From: Enterocloster bolteae
Lineage (GTDB): Bacteria; Bacillota; Clostridia; Lachnospirales; Lachnospiraceae
Direction of reading: 5' to 3'
NCBI RefSeq assembly: GCF_002234575.2
Contig: NZ_CP022464.2
Span: 2,666,001-2,730,000, forward strand
DNA: 64,000 nucleotides
Below, in pieces: positions 25,286-34,699 of this stretch. Each line of letters begins with the position of its first letter. Position 1 is the stretch's first letter. The position numbers and the translations under genes were made by a program. The notes under the pieces are model-generated. The model saw nothing but the letters and a program-made list of their open reading frames with translations, was not told where the DNA came from and made no database searches.

Positions 25286-26704
25286 TTGAAACAAGAAACA
25301 GGACGTATAGACCGCTTTTTCCAGGTATCTCAGAACCATTCAAGCGTCAGGACGGAAGTGCTTGCGGGAATCACCACATTTATAACCATTGCCTATATTT
25401 TAATTTTGAACCCACAGATTTTAGCAGACCCCTACGTCATCATGGGGGATGCCGCCATGGCAGGCAAAATTGCAAATGGCGTATTTATTGGAACATGTAT
25501 CGGAGCTTTTATCGGAACAATTCTCTGTGCATTGTATGCCAGAGTGCCCTTTGCGCAGGCGCCCGGAATGGGATTGAATGCTTTTTTTGCATACACGGTT
25601 GTGTTGGGAATGGGCTATACTTATGGTCAGGCCCTGGTGGTTGTGTTCATTTCAGGCGTATTTTTCATTGTGATAACAGCTATCGGACTGCGTGAGGCAA
25701 TTATAAGGTCCATACCCGATGCGGTAAAAACGGCCATCACCCCCGGAATCGGTTTGTTTATTACTATCATCGGTCTGAAAAATGCGGGTATAGTCATATC
25801 AAATCCAGCAACCCTTGTAAGCCTGGTGGACTTTTCCCAATGGAAAATAGAAGGGGCTGATCTGGCTCTCATGAGCAGCGCTCTGGTTGCACTGGCCGGA
25901 CTGGTTATCATGGGAATGCTTCATGCCAGAAAAGTCAAGGGTTCAATCCTTCTGGGCATTGTGGCTGCAACACTTATAGGTATACCTCTTGGGGTGACTC
26001 ATATTTCAAACCTGGATATGAACATCGGAATGAAATTCAGGGATTTTGCAGAGGTATCGTTTATGAAAATGGACTTTGCCGGATTATTTTCAGGAGCCAA
26101 TATGGTGGAGACCATCTTTACTGTAACCATGCTGGTCATCAGCTTTTCGCTGGTAAATATGTTTGATTCCATCGGCACACTTCTGGGCGCGGCCAAGCAG
26201 TCGGGCATGATTGATGAAAATGGCGAGGTGATCCGGATGAAGCAGGCGCTGATGTCAGATGCCATTTCTACGGCTGCCGGTGCCATGGTGGGAACATCCA
26301 CCGTAACCACAGTGGTGGAATCCAGCGCAGGCATTGCAGCCGGAGGACGGACCGGACTTACAAGCCTGGTAACAGCCCTTATGTTTCTGGGGGCTATTCT
26401 GTTTGCGCCCATTGTAAGTATTGTTCCCGCAGCTGCCACTGCACCGGCACTGATTTTTGTGGGTATTTTAATGCTGGGAAATATCAGGGACGTAGATTTT
26501 TCTGATATGAGCAACGCGCTTCCCGCTTTCTGCACCATTGTATTCATGCCGTTTACATATTCAATTGCCAATGGCGTTGCATTCGGACTGATTACTTACT
26601 GCCTGATGAAGCTTACCACTGGCAGGAGGCAGGATGTGAAGATACTGACCCTGGCCATTTCGGTTGTGTTCGTGGTAAGATATGCATTTATGACATTGGG
26701 TTAG
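25286..26704 (+). CDS. Guanine/hypoxanthine permease (NCS2, AzgA/PbuG type)
   Basis: A 472-residue membrane protein. The TTG at 25286 was chosen because GGAGG lies 8 bases before it and MKQETGRIDRFFQVS fits the family N-terminus. An earlier GTG at 25232 has no RBS. The signature TEVLAGITTFITIAYILILN, QAPGMGLNAFFAY, VNMFDSIGTLLGAAK and GTSTVTTVVESSAGIAAGGRTG segments match AzgA-type purine permeases, with about 13 membrane segments. It imports guanine, hypoxanthine or related bases. The purine riboswitch in front supports this. Confidence 0.93.
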   Translation: MKQETGRIDRFFQVSQNHSSVRTEVLAGITTFITIAYILILNPQILADPYVIMGDAAMAGKIANGVFIGTCIGAFIGTILCALYARVPFAQAPGMGLNAFFAYTVVLGMGYTYGQALVVVFISGVFFIVITAIGLREAIIRSIPDAVKTAITPGIGLFITIIGLKNAGIVISNPATLVSLVDFSQWKIEGADLALMSSALVALAGLVIMGMLHARKVKGSILLGIVAATLIGIPLGVTHISNLDMNIGMKFRDFAEVSFMKMDFAGLFSGANMVETIFTVTMLVISFSLVNMFDSIGTLLGAAKQSGMIDENGEVIRMKQALMSDAISTAAGAMVGTSTVTTVVESSAGIAAGGRTGLTSLVTALMFLGAILFAPIVSIVPAAATAPALIFVGILMLGNIRDVDFSDMSNALPAFCTIVFMPFTYSIANGVAFGLITYCLMKLTTGRRQDVKILTLAISVVFVVRYAFMTLG

Positions 26705-26800
26705 CTGGAGCTTGATGGGAAGGAGAAAAAACAGACTACAAAATCAGAGAAAGATATGATAAAATACATATAATTCATGGGCCATATCGTGAATTGGCCC

Positions 26801-26951
26801 TGAAAAAGGGAGGAGCCAGTGGGATATATCCCACTGGCCGAGTATTATGAAAAAAAGTCTTATAAGCATTAGCTGTTTACAATATAAAGTATATCCACTA
26901 ATTATGAGCAGTCTGTTACCTAAATGTGAACAGTTTGTAAGTAGTTTGTGA
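26801..26951 (+). repeat. Structured repeat, copy B
   Basis: GCCAGTGGGA/TCCCACTGGC forms the stem (26815-26838), followed by the identical GAGTATTATGAAAAAAAGT and conserved downstream blocks (GAGCAGTCTGTTA, TGAACAGTTTGTAA). It occupies most of the 310-bp gap between the purine permease and the GGDEF gene. Compared with copy A, the stem has compensating base changes that keep pairing. Confidence 0.7.
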
Positions 26952-27014
26952 CAAAAATCATTCAAAATTCTTACAGGAAAAGACACGTAAACATGCGGGG
27001 CAGGAGGAATATAA

Positions 27015-28230
27015 ATGTGGAGCAGATTGAAACAATTTCTGGGAATCATTCCGGATTTTACGGATTCTGAGGAGGTATTCCGTGCCTTGCATGGTGACGT
27101 GGTTAAAAGAAATTTTCTTTTTCACATATTCATCATTGTGTTTGAATTTGTGATGGTCATTTCCATATCCATGCGTCCGGGCGGGCCCTTTGCCAAGCCC
27201 CGCAGAGTGACATATTTTGTTTTGTATCTGGTCCTTATACTGGCAGCGGCAGGTGTTACATGGCTGGAGACATGGATTGACAGGAAGAGGCAGGCAGTAC
27301 CGGCAGATTGAGGCCGCCAACCAGATGCTGAGCCAGGAGGCTCTGTCAGAAGCCCTGACAAACCTTGGAAACAGAAACCGCTTTGAGAAAACAATTCAGG
27401 CTTTTGAGTTTGATAAGCAGGGATGCGGGACTCTTGGCTGTATTTATATTGATGTAAACGGCCTCCATGAGATTAACAATCACCTGGGGCATCAGGCAGG
27501 AGCCCGGATGCTTAAAACCATATCGGACATCTTCCTGGAATATTTTGATTCCCAGGATATTTTTCGCATTGGGGGAGATGAGTTTGTCATTCTGTGTAAA
27601 AATATGGGACGCGAGGAGCTGGTGCGCAGGATAGAGCAGGTCTGCAGGAAAACGGAGGAGGCAGGTTTTTCACTCTCCACAGGACTGGAATGGCGGGAGT
27701 CGGATCTTAGAATTGAGGACATTGTACAAAAGGCAGAGAGAGCCATGCAGGAGAATAAGAAGGGCTTTTATTCTTCCAAGGGGGGAGAGCGGCAGAGGCG
27801 TGAACTGAACCAGCATATGGAACGGCTTATATCTGAGAAAAAGGATGCGGACCGGTTCCTCAGCATACTGGCTCCTGTGTTTGAGGGTGTGTTTTTTGTG
27901 AATCTGGAGACGGATACAGTGCGGCAAATCTTCATACCTTCCTATTTCCAGGAAATGCTGAAGGAATGTGGTGACAAATACAGCAGGGCCCTGCTGCTGT
28001 ATGCAGATAGAATGGTGGAACCCCAATACGCTTCGTTATTTGAGCTCTGCTGTGATTACAGCCGTCTTGAAGCCATGCTGGAGGGAGAGGAGATACCTGA
28101 TTTTACTTACCGGAAAAAGGATGGGAGCCAGCTGAGGCTGAGAATCCTCAAATTCTATCATTATGACAGCACGGGTAAGGAAACCTTATGGATTTTTTCT
28201 GATATAGAAATCATTTATATTGAATCATGA
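27015..28230 (+). pseudogene. GGDEF (diguanylate cyclase) gene split by a 4-bp duplication
   Basis: Frame 1 (27015-27311, 98 residues) encodes two membrane segments and ends AVPAD after WIDRKRQ. Frame 2 continues as QYRQIEAANQMLSQEALSEA and gives a full GGDEF domain (FRIGGDEFVIL) and a C-terminal PAS-like region (FLSILAPVFEGVFFVNLETD) to 28230. Removing one copy of the tandem GGCA at 27289-27296 restores one frame. The site before GGDEF lacks the RxxD inhibitory motif. Only two membrane segments are left, fewer than I would expect for this sensor type, so an older internal deletion is also likely. A c-di-GMP synthase if intact. As written, only a truncated membrane stub or a reinitiated GGDEF protein would be made. 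Confidence 0.75.
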
Positions 28231-28262
28231 TGGTTTTATGAATATGGTTTTATGAAAATACA

Positions 28263-28303
28263 GGGGCGCTGCAGCGGTCATTCTTGGCCTGCTGCAGCGC
28301 CCC
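28263..28303. terminator. Hairpin between convergent genes
   Basis: GGGGCGCTGCAGC (28263-28275) and its perfect complement (28291-28303) form a 13-bp stem. There is no strong T-run on either strand, but the position between convergent genes suggests a terminator. Confidence 0.6.
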
Positions 28304-28332
28304 GAAATATTACTCAGTCCATGGTTAATAAG

Positions 28333-29154
28333 TTAGAACGAAGATGTCTGAAGGCGGAAATTGGAGCCTGAACGAATCAAGGCAACTGTATAGTCCTGAT
28401 TCTGCCGGAAGCTCATCCAGGTATCTACCAGAGGTGAACGCATGTCGTTCCCCTGGTAGACTGTAATACGATAGCGTCCGGGAATCACATTGTATATGCG
28501 GGAGTACTGCAAATAGTTCAGATTGGATACCACCAGGCGGTTGTTCACGTAAATCTGAATCGGTCCGGGGACAGATGCATTGTAGAATCTGACGCGGGCA
28601 GGAGAGAGGGGGAGAACGATGCCTGGCAGGATTGTACCCCAGTTCCAGGACCAGTCGGGCCGTACGGGAGGAACAGGCCTGGGAGGGATGGGTCTGGGAG
28701 GAGTGGGCCTGGGAGGAATGGGCCTGGGAGGAACCGGTCTGTTAGGCCATCCCGGTCTGTCGGGAATGGGGCGCCCGGGTCTGTCTGGAAGCGGAGGAAC
28801 CGGTCTGTCGGGACGTCCGGGCCTGTCGGGTATAGGAGGGACCGGCCTGTCGGGCCGTACGGGTCTGTCGGGAATAGGGCGTCCGGGCCTGTCAGGAAGC
28901 GGGGCAACCGGCCTGTCGGGCATAGGGCGCCTGGGCATTGCCTGCATGGGACTGGCATCCCTGTCCTGCATGCCAAAATCATTCTCCTGGTCTGACCAGT
29001 CGCTTCCATCCTCCGGAAGAGGAAGAATGGGAGTGGTTTCCTGGGAGTTCAGCCATTCATCGGAGCCGTAAGGCTCTGAATCATATTCGGAATATTCAGC
29101 GGCTGAATTAAAGTCATCCTCTGTTGTGGATGGATAAAAATTATCGTTATACAT
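28333..29154 (-). CDS. Proline-rich DUF4397-domain protein
   Basis: A 273-residue protein. The ATG at 29154 is favoured (AAAGG 8 bases upstream). An in-frame ATG 15 bases earlier is possible. Residues 1-70 are acidic and low in structure. Residues about 75-165 are a repeat tract built from PDRPG, RPDRPVPP and PPRPIPP units. The C-terminal part (ARVRFYNASVPGPIQIYVNN ... YTVALI) is a DUF4397 domain, a beta-sandwich often found in secreted or spore-surface-like proteins. No signal peptide is visible. A role as a surface or spore-coat spacer protein is possible but not shown. Confidence 0.8.
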   Translation of the reverse strand: MYNDNFYPSTTEDDFNSAAEYSEYDSEPYGSDEWLNSQETTPILPLPEDGSDWSDQENDFGMQDRDASPMQAMPRRPMPDRPVAPLPDRPGRPIPDRPVRPDRPVPPIPDRPGRPDRPVPPLPDRPGRPIPDRPGWPNRPVPPRPIPPRPTPPRPIPPRPVPPVRPDWSWNWGTILPGIVLPLSPARVRFYNASVPGPIQIYVNNRLVVSNLNYLQYSRIYNVIPGRYRITVYQGNDMRSPLVDTWMSFRQNQDYTVALIRSGSNFRLQTSSF

Positions 29155-29587
29155 AAGGTAACCTTTCATAAATATGCTTTGTCATATCTTATGCGCAGAA
29201 AAAGATTATGTGCGGGAAGGCTTGATTTTCGGAATACAAAGACATATTTCGCCATCAACCGGCAGGAGCGGCGCAAAATGCACAAAATAAAGTTTTCTTC
29301 TGGCAAAACTTTGGGCAGACTTTTTTATGACCCTATGCTATTATAATAGACGTAACCCCCCCCAATACATTATATAGTTTTTGCTACACCCCATAAGAAA
29401 CGAAATACCTTCTCCTAAAATGACCAGTTCCCCGACTGGTCATTTTACTTTTATCTGAAGCTGCAAATTCTCGCGGTTTTATCTGGTTGTCACGGAAATG
29501 AATCCCCATTCTCAATTAAAAGTGCACAAAATTAAGTACGTAATTTTGAATAATATACACGAAATAAAGGACGGATCAAAAAAACAG
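29155..29587. other. Gene-free region, no gene seen
   Basis: This AT-rich stretch between the DUF4397 gene and the ribose-type operon promoter holds the upstream region of the DUF4397 gene and one terminator-like hairpin (29417-29446). No coding frame with an RBS is convincing. Confidence 0.6.
29417..29446. terminator. Bidirectional terminator-like hairpin
   Basis: AAAATGACCAGT and ACTGGTCATTTT form a perfect 12-bp stem with a 6-base loop and A/T tails on both strands. No gene is found just before it on the plus strand. Confidence 0.7.
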
Positions 29588-29616
29588 TTGACTTTAAAGT
29601 TTGCGGGACTTACAAT
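29588..29616 (+). promoter_or_regulatory. Promoter of ribose-type ABC transporter operon
   Basis: TTGACT (29588-29593), 17-bp spacer, TACAAT (29611-29616). A LacI-type operator starts 13 bases further on. The leader is about 280 bases long. Confidence 0.75.
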
Positions 29617-29628
29617 GTGTCCATGAAA

Positions 29629-29642
29629 TGAATACGTATAAT
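29629..29642. promoter_or_regulatory. LacI-family operator, proximal, ABC transporter operon
   Basis: TGAATACGTATAAT, with ATACGTAT palindromic centre. Similar to the proximal sites at 34743 and 42012. Confidence 0.65.
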
Positions 29643-29843
29643 TAACAAAAAATTAACGGAAAAAGGAGGAAAAATTAGAAGAAATGACAAAACCATGGCA
29701 AAAACTTGGGGACAATGTAAAAAATGACAACAAATGACAAGAATAGATATCCTTAAAACCATGTTAATCTGTATGTGGTTTTTAAAATGATTCTTTGCAT
29801 ACCAAAGAAATGTATCAAAGTTTATTTTTTTAGGCCAAAACCA

Positions 29844-29857
29844 TTAATACGTATTCA
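29844..29857. promoter_or_regulatory. LacI-family operator, distal, ABC transporter operon
   Basis: TTAATACGTATTCA, with perfect AATACGTATT palindrome, 215 bp from the proximal site and just before the RBS of the binding-protein gene. Confidence 0.7.
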
Positions 29858-29895
29858 TACAAACCGTAAATAAAATAGTAAAAAGGAGAAATAAC

Positions 29896-30948
29896 ATGTT
29901 AAAGGGAAGAATTGTATCAGGAAAAATAGTGAGCATTTTGCTGGCGGCCACAATGATGGCGGGATGTATCCTGACAGGATGCGGCAGCGCAGAGAGCGGC
30001 AGCCTGGAAGCCGCGGACAAAGTGGCAGAAACAGCCAATGCACCTGCCGCCGGAAATGGTGAAGAGGGACCGGGCGGGACTTCTGGAGAACCGGCTGAGG
30101 TTTCTGTCATCATTGAAACCTTTGACAATACATTTGCATCTTTTGTGATGAATGCCATGAAAAAATACGAGGAAGAGCATAAGGATAAAATCCACATTAC
30201 ATATTTGGACTCCAAGCAGGATGCCAACACGCAGATCAGCCAGGTGGAGAATCAGATTCTCAACGGCACCCAGGCCATTATCTGCCTGGCAGTGGATGCC
30301 AAGCAGTCAGAACCCATTGTGAGGGCTTGCAAGGAGGCGGGGGTGCCCCTTATTGCCTTTAACCGCATATTTGAAAACTGTGACAGTTTTGTGGGTGCGG
30401 ACGGCGCAGTGGCCGGTTCTCTGCTGGCCCGGTTTACAGGGGAAAAGACAGGAGGAAAAGGCAATGTAGCGATTGTAAACGGAATTATGGGCCAGGAGAA
30501 CCAGTTTATCAGGCGTGACGCAATTGTAGAAACCTTAGGTGAAATGTATCCGGATATGCAGGTGGTGATTGAAGGCGCCGGCGACTGGAAACGAGACAAA
30601 GCGCTTCAGCTTGTAGAGACATGGCTGCAGTCCGGAACAGATATAGATGCAATTCTGTGTCTGAACGATGATATGGCCATGGGTACGCAGCTGGCAGTAG
30701 AGCAGGCGGGCAAAAGCGATGATATTATTGTCTGCGGCGTCAACGGGGATCCGGATGGAATCAATGCGGTCAGGGACGGCAAGATTGCTGCCACCGTATT
30801 CCAGAATCCCGACCGCCAGGCAGAGGAAGCGCTGGAGGCAGCTTTGCAGTATATTCACGGGGAGAAGCCGGAGAGCAAGATCATGATTCCCTTTGAACTT
30901 GTGACAGCGGACAATGTTGATGATTATGTGCAGTATTCCCAGAAGTAG
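29896..30948 (+). CDS. Ribose-type sugar ABC transporter substrate-binding lipoprotein (RbsB-like)
   Basis: A 350-residue lipoprotein with signal peptide and lipobox (TGC) near residue 28, a Gly/Glu-rich linker and a Peripla_BP_4 fold. The usual first-strand motif is VSVIIETFDNTFASFVMNAM, followed by DAKQSEPIVRACKEAGVPLI and DIIVCGVNGDPDGINAV. It should bind a monosaccharide or related polyol or sugar acid outside the membrane. First gene of an operon with RbsA-like, RbsC-like and dehydrogenase genes. The RBS AAAAGGAG is strong and two operator sites lie upstream. Confidence 0.9.
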   Translation: MLKGRIVSGKIVSILLAATMMAGCILTGCGSAESGSLEAADKVAETANAPAAGNGEEGPGGTSGEPAEVSVIIETFDNTFASFVMNAMKKYEEEHKDKIHITYLDSKQDANTQISQVENQILNGTQAIICLAVDAKQSEPIVRACKEAGVPLIAFNRIFENCDSFVGADGAVAGSLLARFTGEKTGGKGNVAIVNGIMGQENQFIRRDAIVETLGEMYPDMQVVIEGAGDWKRDKALQLVETWLQSGTDIDAILCLNDDMAMGTQLAVEQAGKSDDIIVCGVNGDPDGINAVRDGKIAATVFQNPDRQAEEALEAALQYIHGEKPESKIMIPFELVTADNVDDYVQYSQK

Positions 30949-30961
30949 CAAAAATAGAAGA

Positions 30962-30980
30962 GGGCGCTTGGCAGGCGCCC
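30962..30980 (+). terminator. Intercistronic hairpin after binding-protein gene
   Basis: GGGCGC-TTGGCAG-GCGCCC. There is no T-run. It probably stabilises the binding-protein mRNA or reduces read-through into the ATPase gene. Confidence 0.5.
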
Positions 30981-31022
30981 ATCCATTCAGATTTTGGAAA
31001 CGGACAGAAGGGAGGAAAACAA

Positions 31023-32537
31023 ATGGGCAGTGATACCGGATACATTCTGGAAATGAACCACATAACAAAGGAGTTTCCAGGAGTCAAAGCGTTGAAGGAT
31101 GTTACCTTTAAGGTGCGCAAAGGGGTGGTGCATGGCCTTATGGGGGAGAATGGGGCAGGTAAATCCACTCTTATGAAAATCCTTCAGGGAATCTATACAC
31201 CCACATCGGGGACAATGATATTTGATGGAAAACCATTGGAGCTAAAGACAATCTATCATGCCCTGGAAGCGGGGATATCCATGATTCACCAGGAAATGAG
31301 CCCAATTCCGGACATGACGGTGGCGGAGAATATCTTTTTGGGAAGAGAACCAAAGAATAAATGGGGATTTGTTGACCACAAACAATTGAATGAGATGACA
31401 GCCTGTCTGTTAGGCAGGCTGAGGCTTAAGCTGAGCCCCACCATATTGATGAGGGAACTCAGCGTGGGAAATATGCAGATGGTGGAAATCGCAAAGGCTA
31501 TATCATTTCATTCCAAGCTGATCATAATGGATGAGCCTACATCTGCAATTGCAGACAAGGAAGTGGAAAGCCTTTTTAACATCATAAGAATGTTGAAGGA
31601 AGAGGGCGTGACCATTATTTATATTACACATAAGATGTCGGAAGTGTTTGAGATAACAGATGAGATTTCGGTCCTCAGAGATGGAGAGCTGGTAGGAGGG
31701 GACCTGACTGCTGACCTGGATAACAATAAGCTGATTTCTCTCATGGTAGGAAGGGAACTGACGGAAATGTTCCCCAAAGTATATTACGAGCCGGGAGAGG
31801 AATTGCTGAGAGTTGAACATTTTTCTGACGGAAAACGGTTCTTTGACGTATCCTTCTGCGTGCATGAGCGGGAAATGTTAGGGTTTACAGGACTGATTGG
31901 GTCGGGCAGAAGCGAGCTTTTAGAAGCGGTGTTCGGCCTGCGTCCCCATACGGAGGGCAGGGTATTTATCCGGGGAAAGGAAGTACATATAAGGAATCCG
32001 CATGATGCCATCGCCCTTGGCATCGGCCTGCTGACAGAGGACAGAAAGGCCAGCGGATGCTTTCTTCCCCTGGATATCACTGACAATATGATTATGTCGA
32101 ATCTGGAACTCCAGAAAAAGGGGATGTTTCTGGACTTTAACCGGATTAAGGCCCATACGGAATCCATGCGGGCCAAACTGGCGGTTAAAACACCCTCTAT
32201 GGAGCAACATATTGAATTGCTTTCAGGCGGCAACCAGCAAAAGGTTCTGATGGGAAGATGGATGATCAATGCCCCCTTGATTCTGATTGTGGATGAGCCT
32301 ACCAGGGGGATTGATGTAAATGCAAAGGCGGAAATCCACCGCCTGCTAGGTGAAATGAACAAAAACGGCACTGCAGTCATTCTGGTATCCTCGGAGATGC
32401 CAGAAGTCCTGGGCATGAGCGACCGCATTGTCATTATGCACGAAGGCCGCAAGGCCGGTGAGATTGGAAGGGAAGACGCCACGCAGGAGCTTCTGATGCA
32501 GATTGCATTCGGGGAAGATGAAGGGAGGAAACATTAA
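31023..32537 (+). CDS. Ribose-type sugar ABC transporter ATP-binding protein (RbsA/MglA-like)
   Basis: A 504-residue double-domain ATPase. The first domain has Walker A GENGAGKST near residue 41, signature LSVGNMQMVEIAKA and Walker B LIIMDEPTSAI. The second domain has the degenerate Walker-A region (GFTGLIGSGRSELLEAVFGL) usual in this family, with LSGGNQQKVLMGRWM and LIVDEPTRGIDV. It energises the permease encoded next. Confidence 0.95.
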   Translation: MGSDTGYILEMNHITKEFPGVKALKDVTFKVRKGVVHGLMGENGAGKSTLMKILQGIYTPTSGTMIFDGKPLELKTIYHALEAGISMIHQEMSPIPDMTVAENIFLGREPKNKWGFVDHKQLNEMTACLLGRLRLKLSPTILMRELSVGNMQMVEIAKAISFHSKLIIMDEPTSAIADKEVESLFNIIRMLKEEGVTIIYITHKMSEVFEITDEISVLRDGELVGGDLTADLDNNKLISLMVGRELTEMFPKVYYEPGEELLRVEHFSDGKRFFDVSFCVHEREMLGFTGLIGSGRSELLEAVFGLRPHTEGRVFIRGKEVHIRNPHDAIALGIGLLTEDRKASGCFLPLDITDNMIMSNLELQKKGMFLDFNRIKAHTESMRAKLAVKTPSMEQHIELLSGGNQQKVLMGRWMINAPLILIVDEPTRGIDVNAKAEIHRLLGEMNKNGTAVILVSSEMPEVLGMSDRIVIMHEGRKAGEIGREDATQELLMQIAFGEDEGRKH

Positions 32538-32538
32538 A

Positions 32539-33486
32539 ATGGAAAATAAAGAAAGGGCCGCAGCCAGCCGCTTAATCAAAAAATACAGTATTATACTGAT
32601 ACTGATTGCGCTCATGATTGTTCTGACAATGATTAAGCCGCAGTTTATAAAACCGGGAAATCTTGTGAATATGCTGCGCCAGATATCACTGGTAGGGATT
32701 CTCACCATGGGCATGATGCTGGTGATACTGATTGGCGATATTGATATTTCGGGAGGACCGCAGATTGCGCTTACATCCGTTATATGCGCTTACTTTGCCA
32801 GCAGGGAATGTCCGCTGGTTCTGGCTTTCCTGATGCCTCTGCTGGCAGGATTGTGCTGCGGTCTGGTAAATGGTGTCCTGACCGCGAAAATGAGGATTCC
32901 TTCTTTCATCGCTACCCTTGGCATGATGAGCGTGGCAAAGGGCCTGGCTTTGATTGTCTCAAAGGGCCAGCCTATCAGCGGCATACGGCCTGAGATAGAG
33001 TGGCTGGGAAGCAAGAAGCTTATGGGAATCCCGGTATTAGTAATTGTATTCATTATATGTGCCGCAGTGGTCAGCATCATGCTGCAAAAGACGGCCTTTG
33101 GCAAGAAAATTTATGCACTGGGAGGCAACCAGGAAGCGGCCAGGGTTTGCGGCATTAACGTTGATTTGACCAGAATCAAGGTATTTCTGCTGATGAGTGT
33201 GTTTGCCACCATTTCCGGCATCCTGATTACCGGGCGTGTAAGCTCGGGTTCAGCCACCAACGGAATCGAGTATCACATGGATGCCATTGCCTCCACGGTA
33301 ATCGGAGGCGTCAGCATGACCGGAGGGTCCGGCAATGTGATGGGCGTTGTGGGCGGAGTGCTTATAATGGGCGTTCTGCAAAACGGCCTGGATTTAATGA
33401 TGGTATCACCGTATTTGCAGCAGATTTTCAAGGGCGCCATTATAGTAATAGCAGTGGTGGCCGACAACATGAAGAACAGAAGGTAG
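32539..33486 (+). CDS. Ribose-type sugar ABC transporter permease (RbsC-like)
   Basis: A 315-residue permease. ATG 32539 was chosen because AAGGGAGG lies 10 bases upstream, and MENKERAAASRLIKKYSIIL fits the family. Family motifs include LVILIGDIDISGGPQIALTS, IATLGMMSVAKGLALIVS and IASTVIGGVSMTGGSGNVMG near the C-terminus. Eight or more membrane segments. Confidence 0.93.
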   Translation: MENKERAAASRLIKKYSIILILIALMIVLTMIKPQFIKPGNLVNMLRQISLVGILTMGMMLVILIGDIDISGGPQIALTSVICAYFASRECPLVLAFLMPLLAGLCCGLVNGVLTAKMRIPSFIATLGMMSVAKGLALIVSKGQPISGIRPEIEWLGSKKLMGIPVLVIVFIICAAVVSIMLQKTAFGKKIYALGGNQEAARVCGINVDLTRIKVFLLMSVFATISGILITGRVSSGSATNGIEYHMDAIASTVIGGVSMTGGSGNVMGVVGGVLIMGVLQNGLDLMMVSPYLQQIFKGAIIVIAVVADNMKNRR

Positions 33487-33497
33487 AAGGATAACTT

Positions 33498-34544
33498 ATG
33501 AAGGCATTGGTTATGAGGGCGCCGGGGGAATACGGCGTGGAGGATGTAAAAAAGCCGGTTCCCGGCTTTCAGGAAGTACTGGTAAGAATGCATTCCGTGG
33601 CAATCTGCGGATCAGATCCGCCCCTTCTGGCGGGAGAGAGCCTGAAGGACGGACTGCCCGCTTACATGCCTTTTATACCGGGCCATGAGGGAGCCGGCGT
33701 GGTGGAAACCGTGGGAAGCGGCGTGACTGATTTTAAACCAGGGGATATGGTGGCGGCAGAGGCCCATCTTGGGTGCGGACACTGCGCCAACTGCAGGATG
33801 GGGCGGTATAACCTGTGCCTTAATTTCGGTATCAGGGAGCAGGGGCATAAGCAGTATGGATTTACCGCTCAGGGATGCTATGCCCAATACTGTGTCTATC
33901 ACATACGGGCCGTCCATCATATTCCCGACGGCCTGACCTGTGAACACGGTGCCATGGCAGATACGATGGCCACGGCCCTTCATGGGATTGAATCAGTGGG
34001 AATCAGGCCCGGAGGGCTCACGGCCGTCATGGGCTGCGGTCCGGTGGGCATGTCTGCCATGCTTTTGGCAAAGGCAATGGGCAGCCGGGTTATACTGTGC
34101 GGCAGGGGAGACAGGCTGGAACGGGGAAAGCAGATGGGCGCGGATGTGGTTCTTGATTATACGGCAGAGGACATTGGAGAGCGGATTCACAGCATAAGCG
34201 GCGGAATAGGGGCGGACCAGGTGATTGAGTGCGCCGGAACAGAATTGTCTTTTCGCAATTGCATCGCAGGGGTGAAGCGGGGCGGAAGGATTGCCCTTTT
34301 GTCCTCGCCCCGCAAATCCTCTTACGGGATTGACATGAAAGCCATCATGTGGAATGAACTGACCTTGTGCGGCAGCAGAGGAAATCCCAACAGCCACCAA
34401 CAGGTGATGCAGATGATGAAAATGGGAATTGCAGATCCGCTGCCCATGATAACCCACCGCTTTGCCCTGGAGGATATGAGAGAGGCGGTTGACGTATTTA
34501 CACAGCGGAGGGATGGATGCATTAAGGCTCTGATACAGCTGTGA
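33498..34544 (+). CDS. Zinc-dependent MDR alcohol/polyol dehydrogenase
   Basis: A 348-residue medium-chain dehydrogenase. The catalytic-zinc Cys is in AICGSD (about residue 38), with GHEGAGVV. The structural zinc lobe is CGHCANCRMGRYNLC. The Rossmann motif GCGPVGMSAM is near residue 175. It resembles sorbitol/threonine-type dehydrogenases that oxidise a secondary hydroxyl of a sugar, polyol or hydroxy acid with NAD(P). As the last gene of the LacI-controlled ABC operon it probably acts on the imported sugar or derivative. Substrate not identifiable. Confidence 0.88.
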   Translation: MKALVMRAPGEYGVEDVKKPVPGFQEVLVRMHSVAICGSDPPLLAGESLKDGLPAYMPFIPGHEGAGVVETVGSGVTDFKPGDMVAAEAHLGCGHCANCRMGRYNLCLNFGIREQGHKQYGFTAQGCYAQYCVYHIRAVHHIPDGLTCEHGAMADTMATALHGIESVGIRPGGLTAVMGCGPVGMSAMLLAKAMGSRVILCGRGDRLERGKQMGADVVLDYTAEDIGERIHSISGGIGADQVIECAGTELSFRNCIAGVKRGGRIALLSSPRKSSYGIDMKAIMWNELTLCGSRGNPNSHQQVMQMMKMGIADPLPMITHRFALEDMREAVDVFTQRRDGCIKALIQL

Positions 34545-34578
34545 TATTACTTTGCGGCAGTGGGAGCGCCTTAACAGG

Positions 34579-34621
34579 CCCCGGCACAGAACGGTTTTTG
34601 TTCTATGCCGGGGTGATTTTT
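34579..34621 (+). terminator. Terminator of the ribose-type ABC operon
   Basis: CCCCGGCACAGAAC pairs with GTTCTATGCCGGGG and is followed by TGATTTTT. Confidence 0.88.
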
Positions 34622-34699
34622 GATTTTCTCCATATTTACTAAATTACTATATTAAATTTGTGAGTCTTGCACAAAAAAAGATAATTTAATAAAAAAAAA

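Noticed and set aside
26779..26800. GGGCCA...TGGCCC hairpin as a terminator for the purine permease
   Set aside because: No T-run follows; it merges into the structured repeat copy B, so it was not called separately.
28619..29071. Glycine-rich plus-strand frame
   Set aside because: It is the complement of the Pro-rich repeat tract of the DUF4397 gene; the GLSG repeats come from the same DNA repeats.
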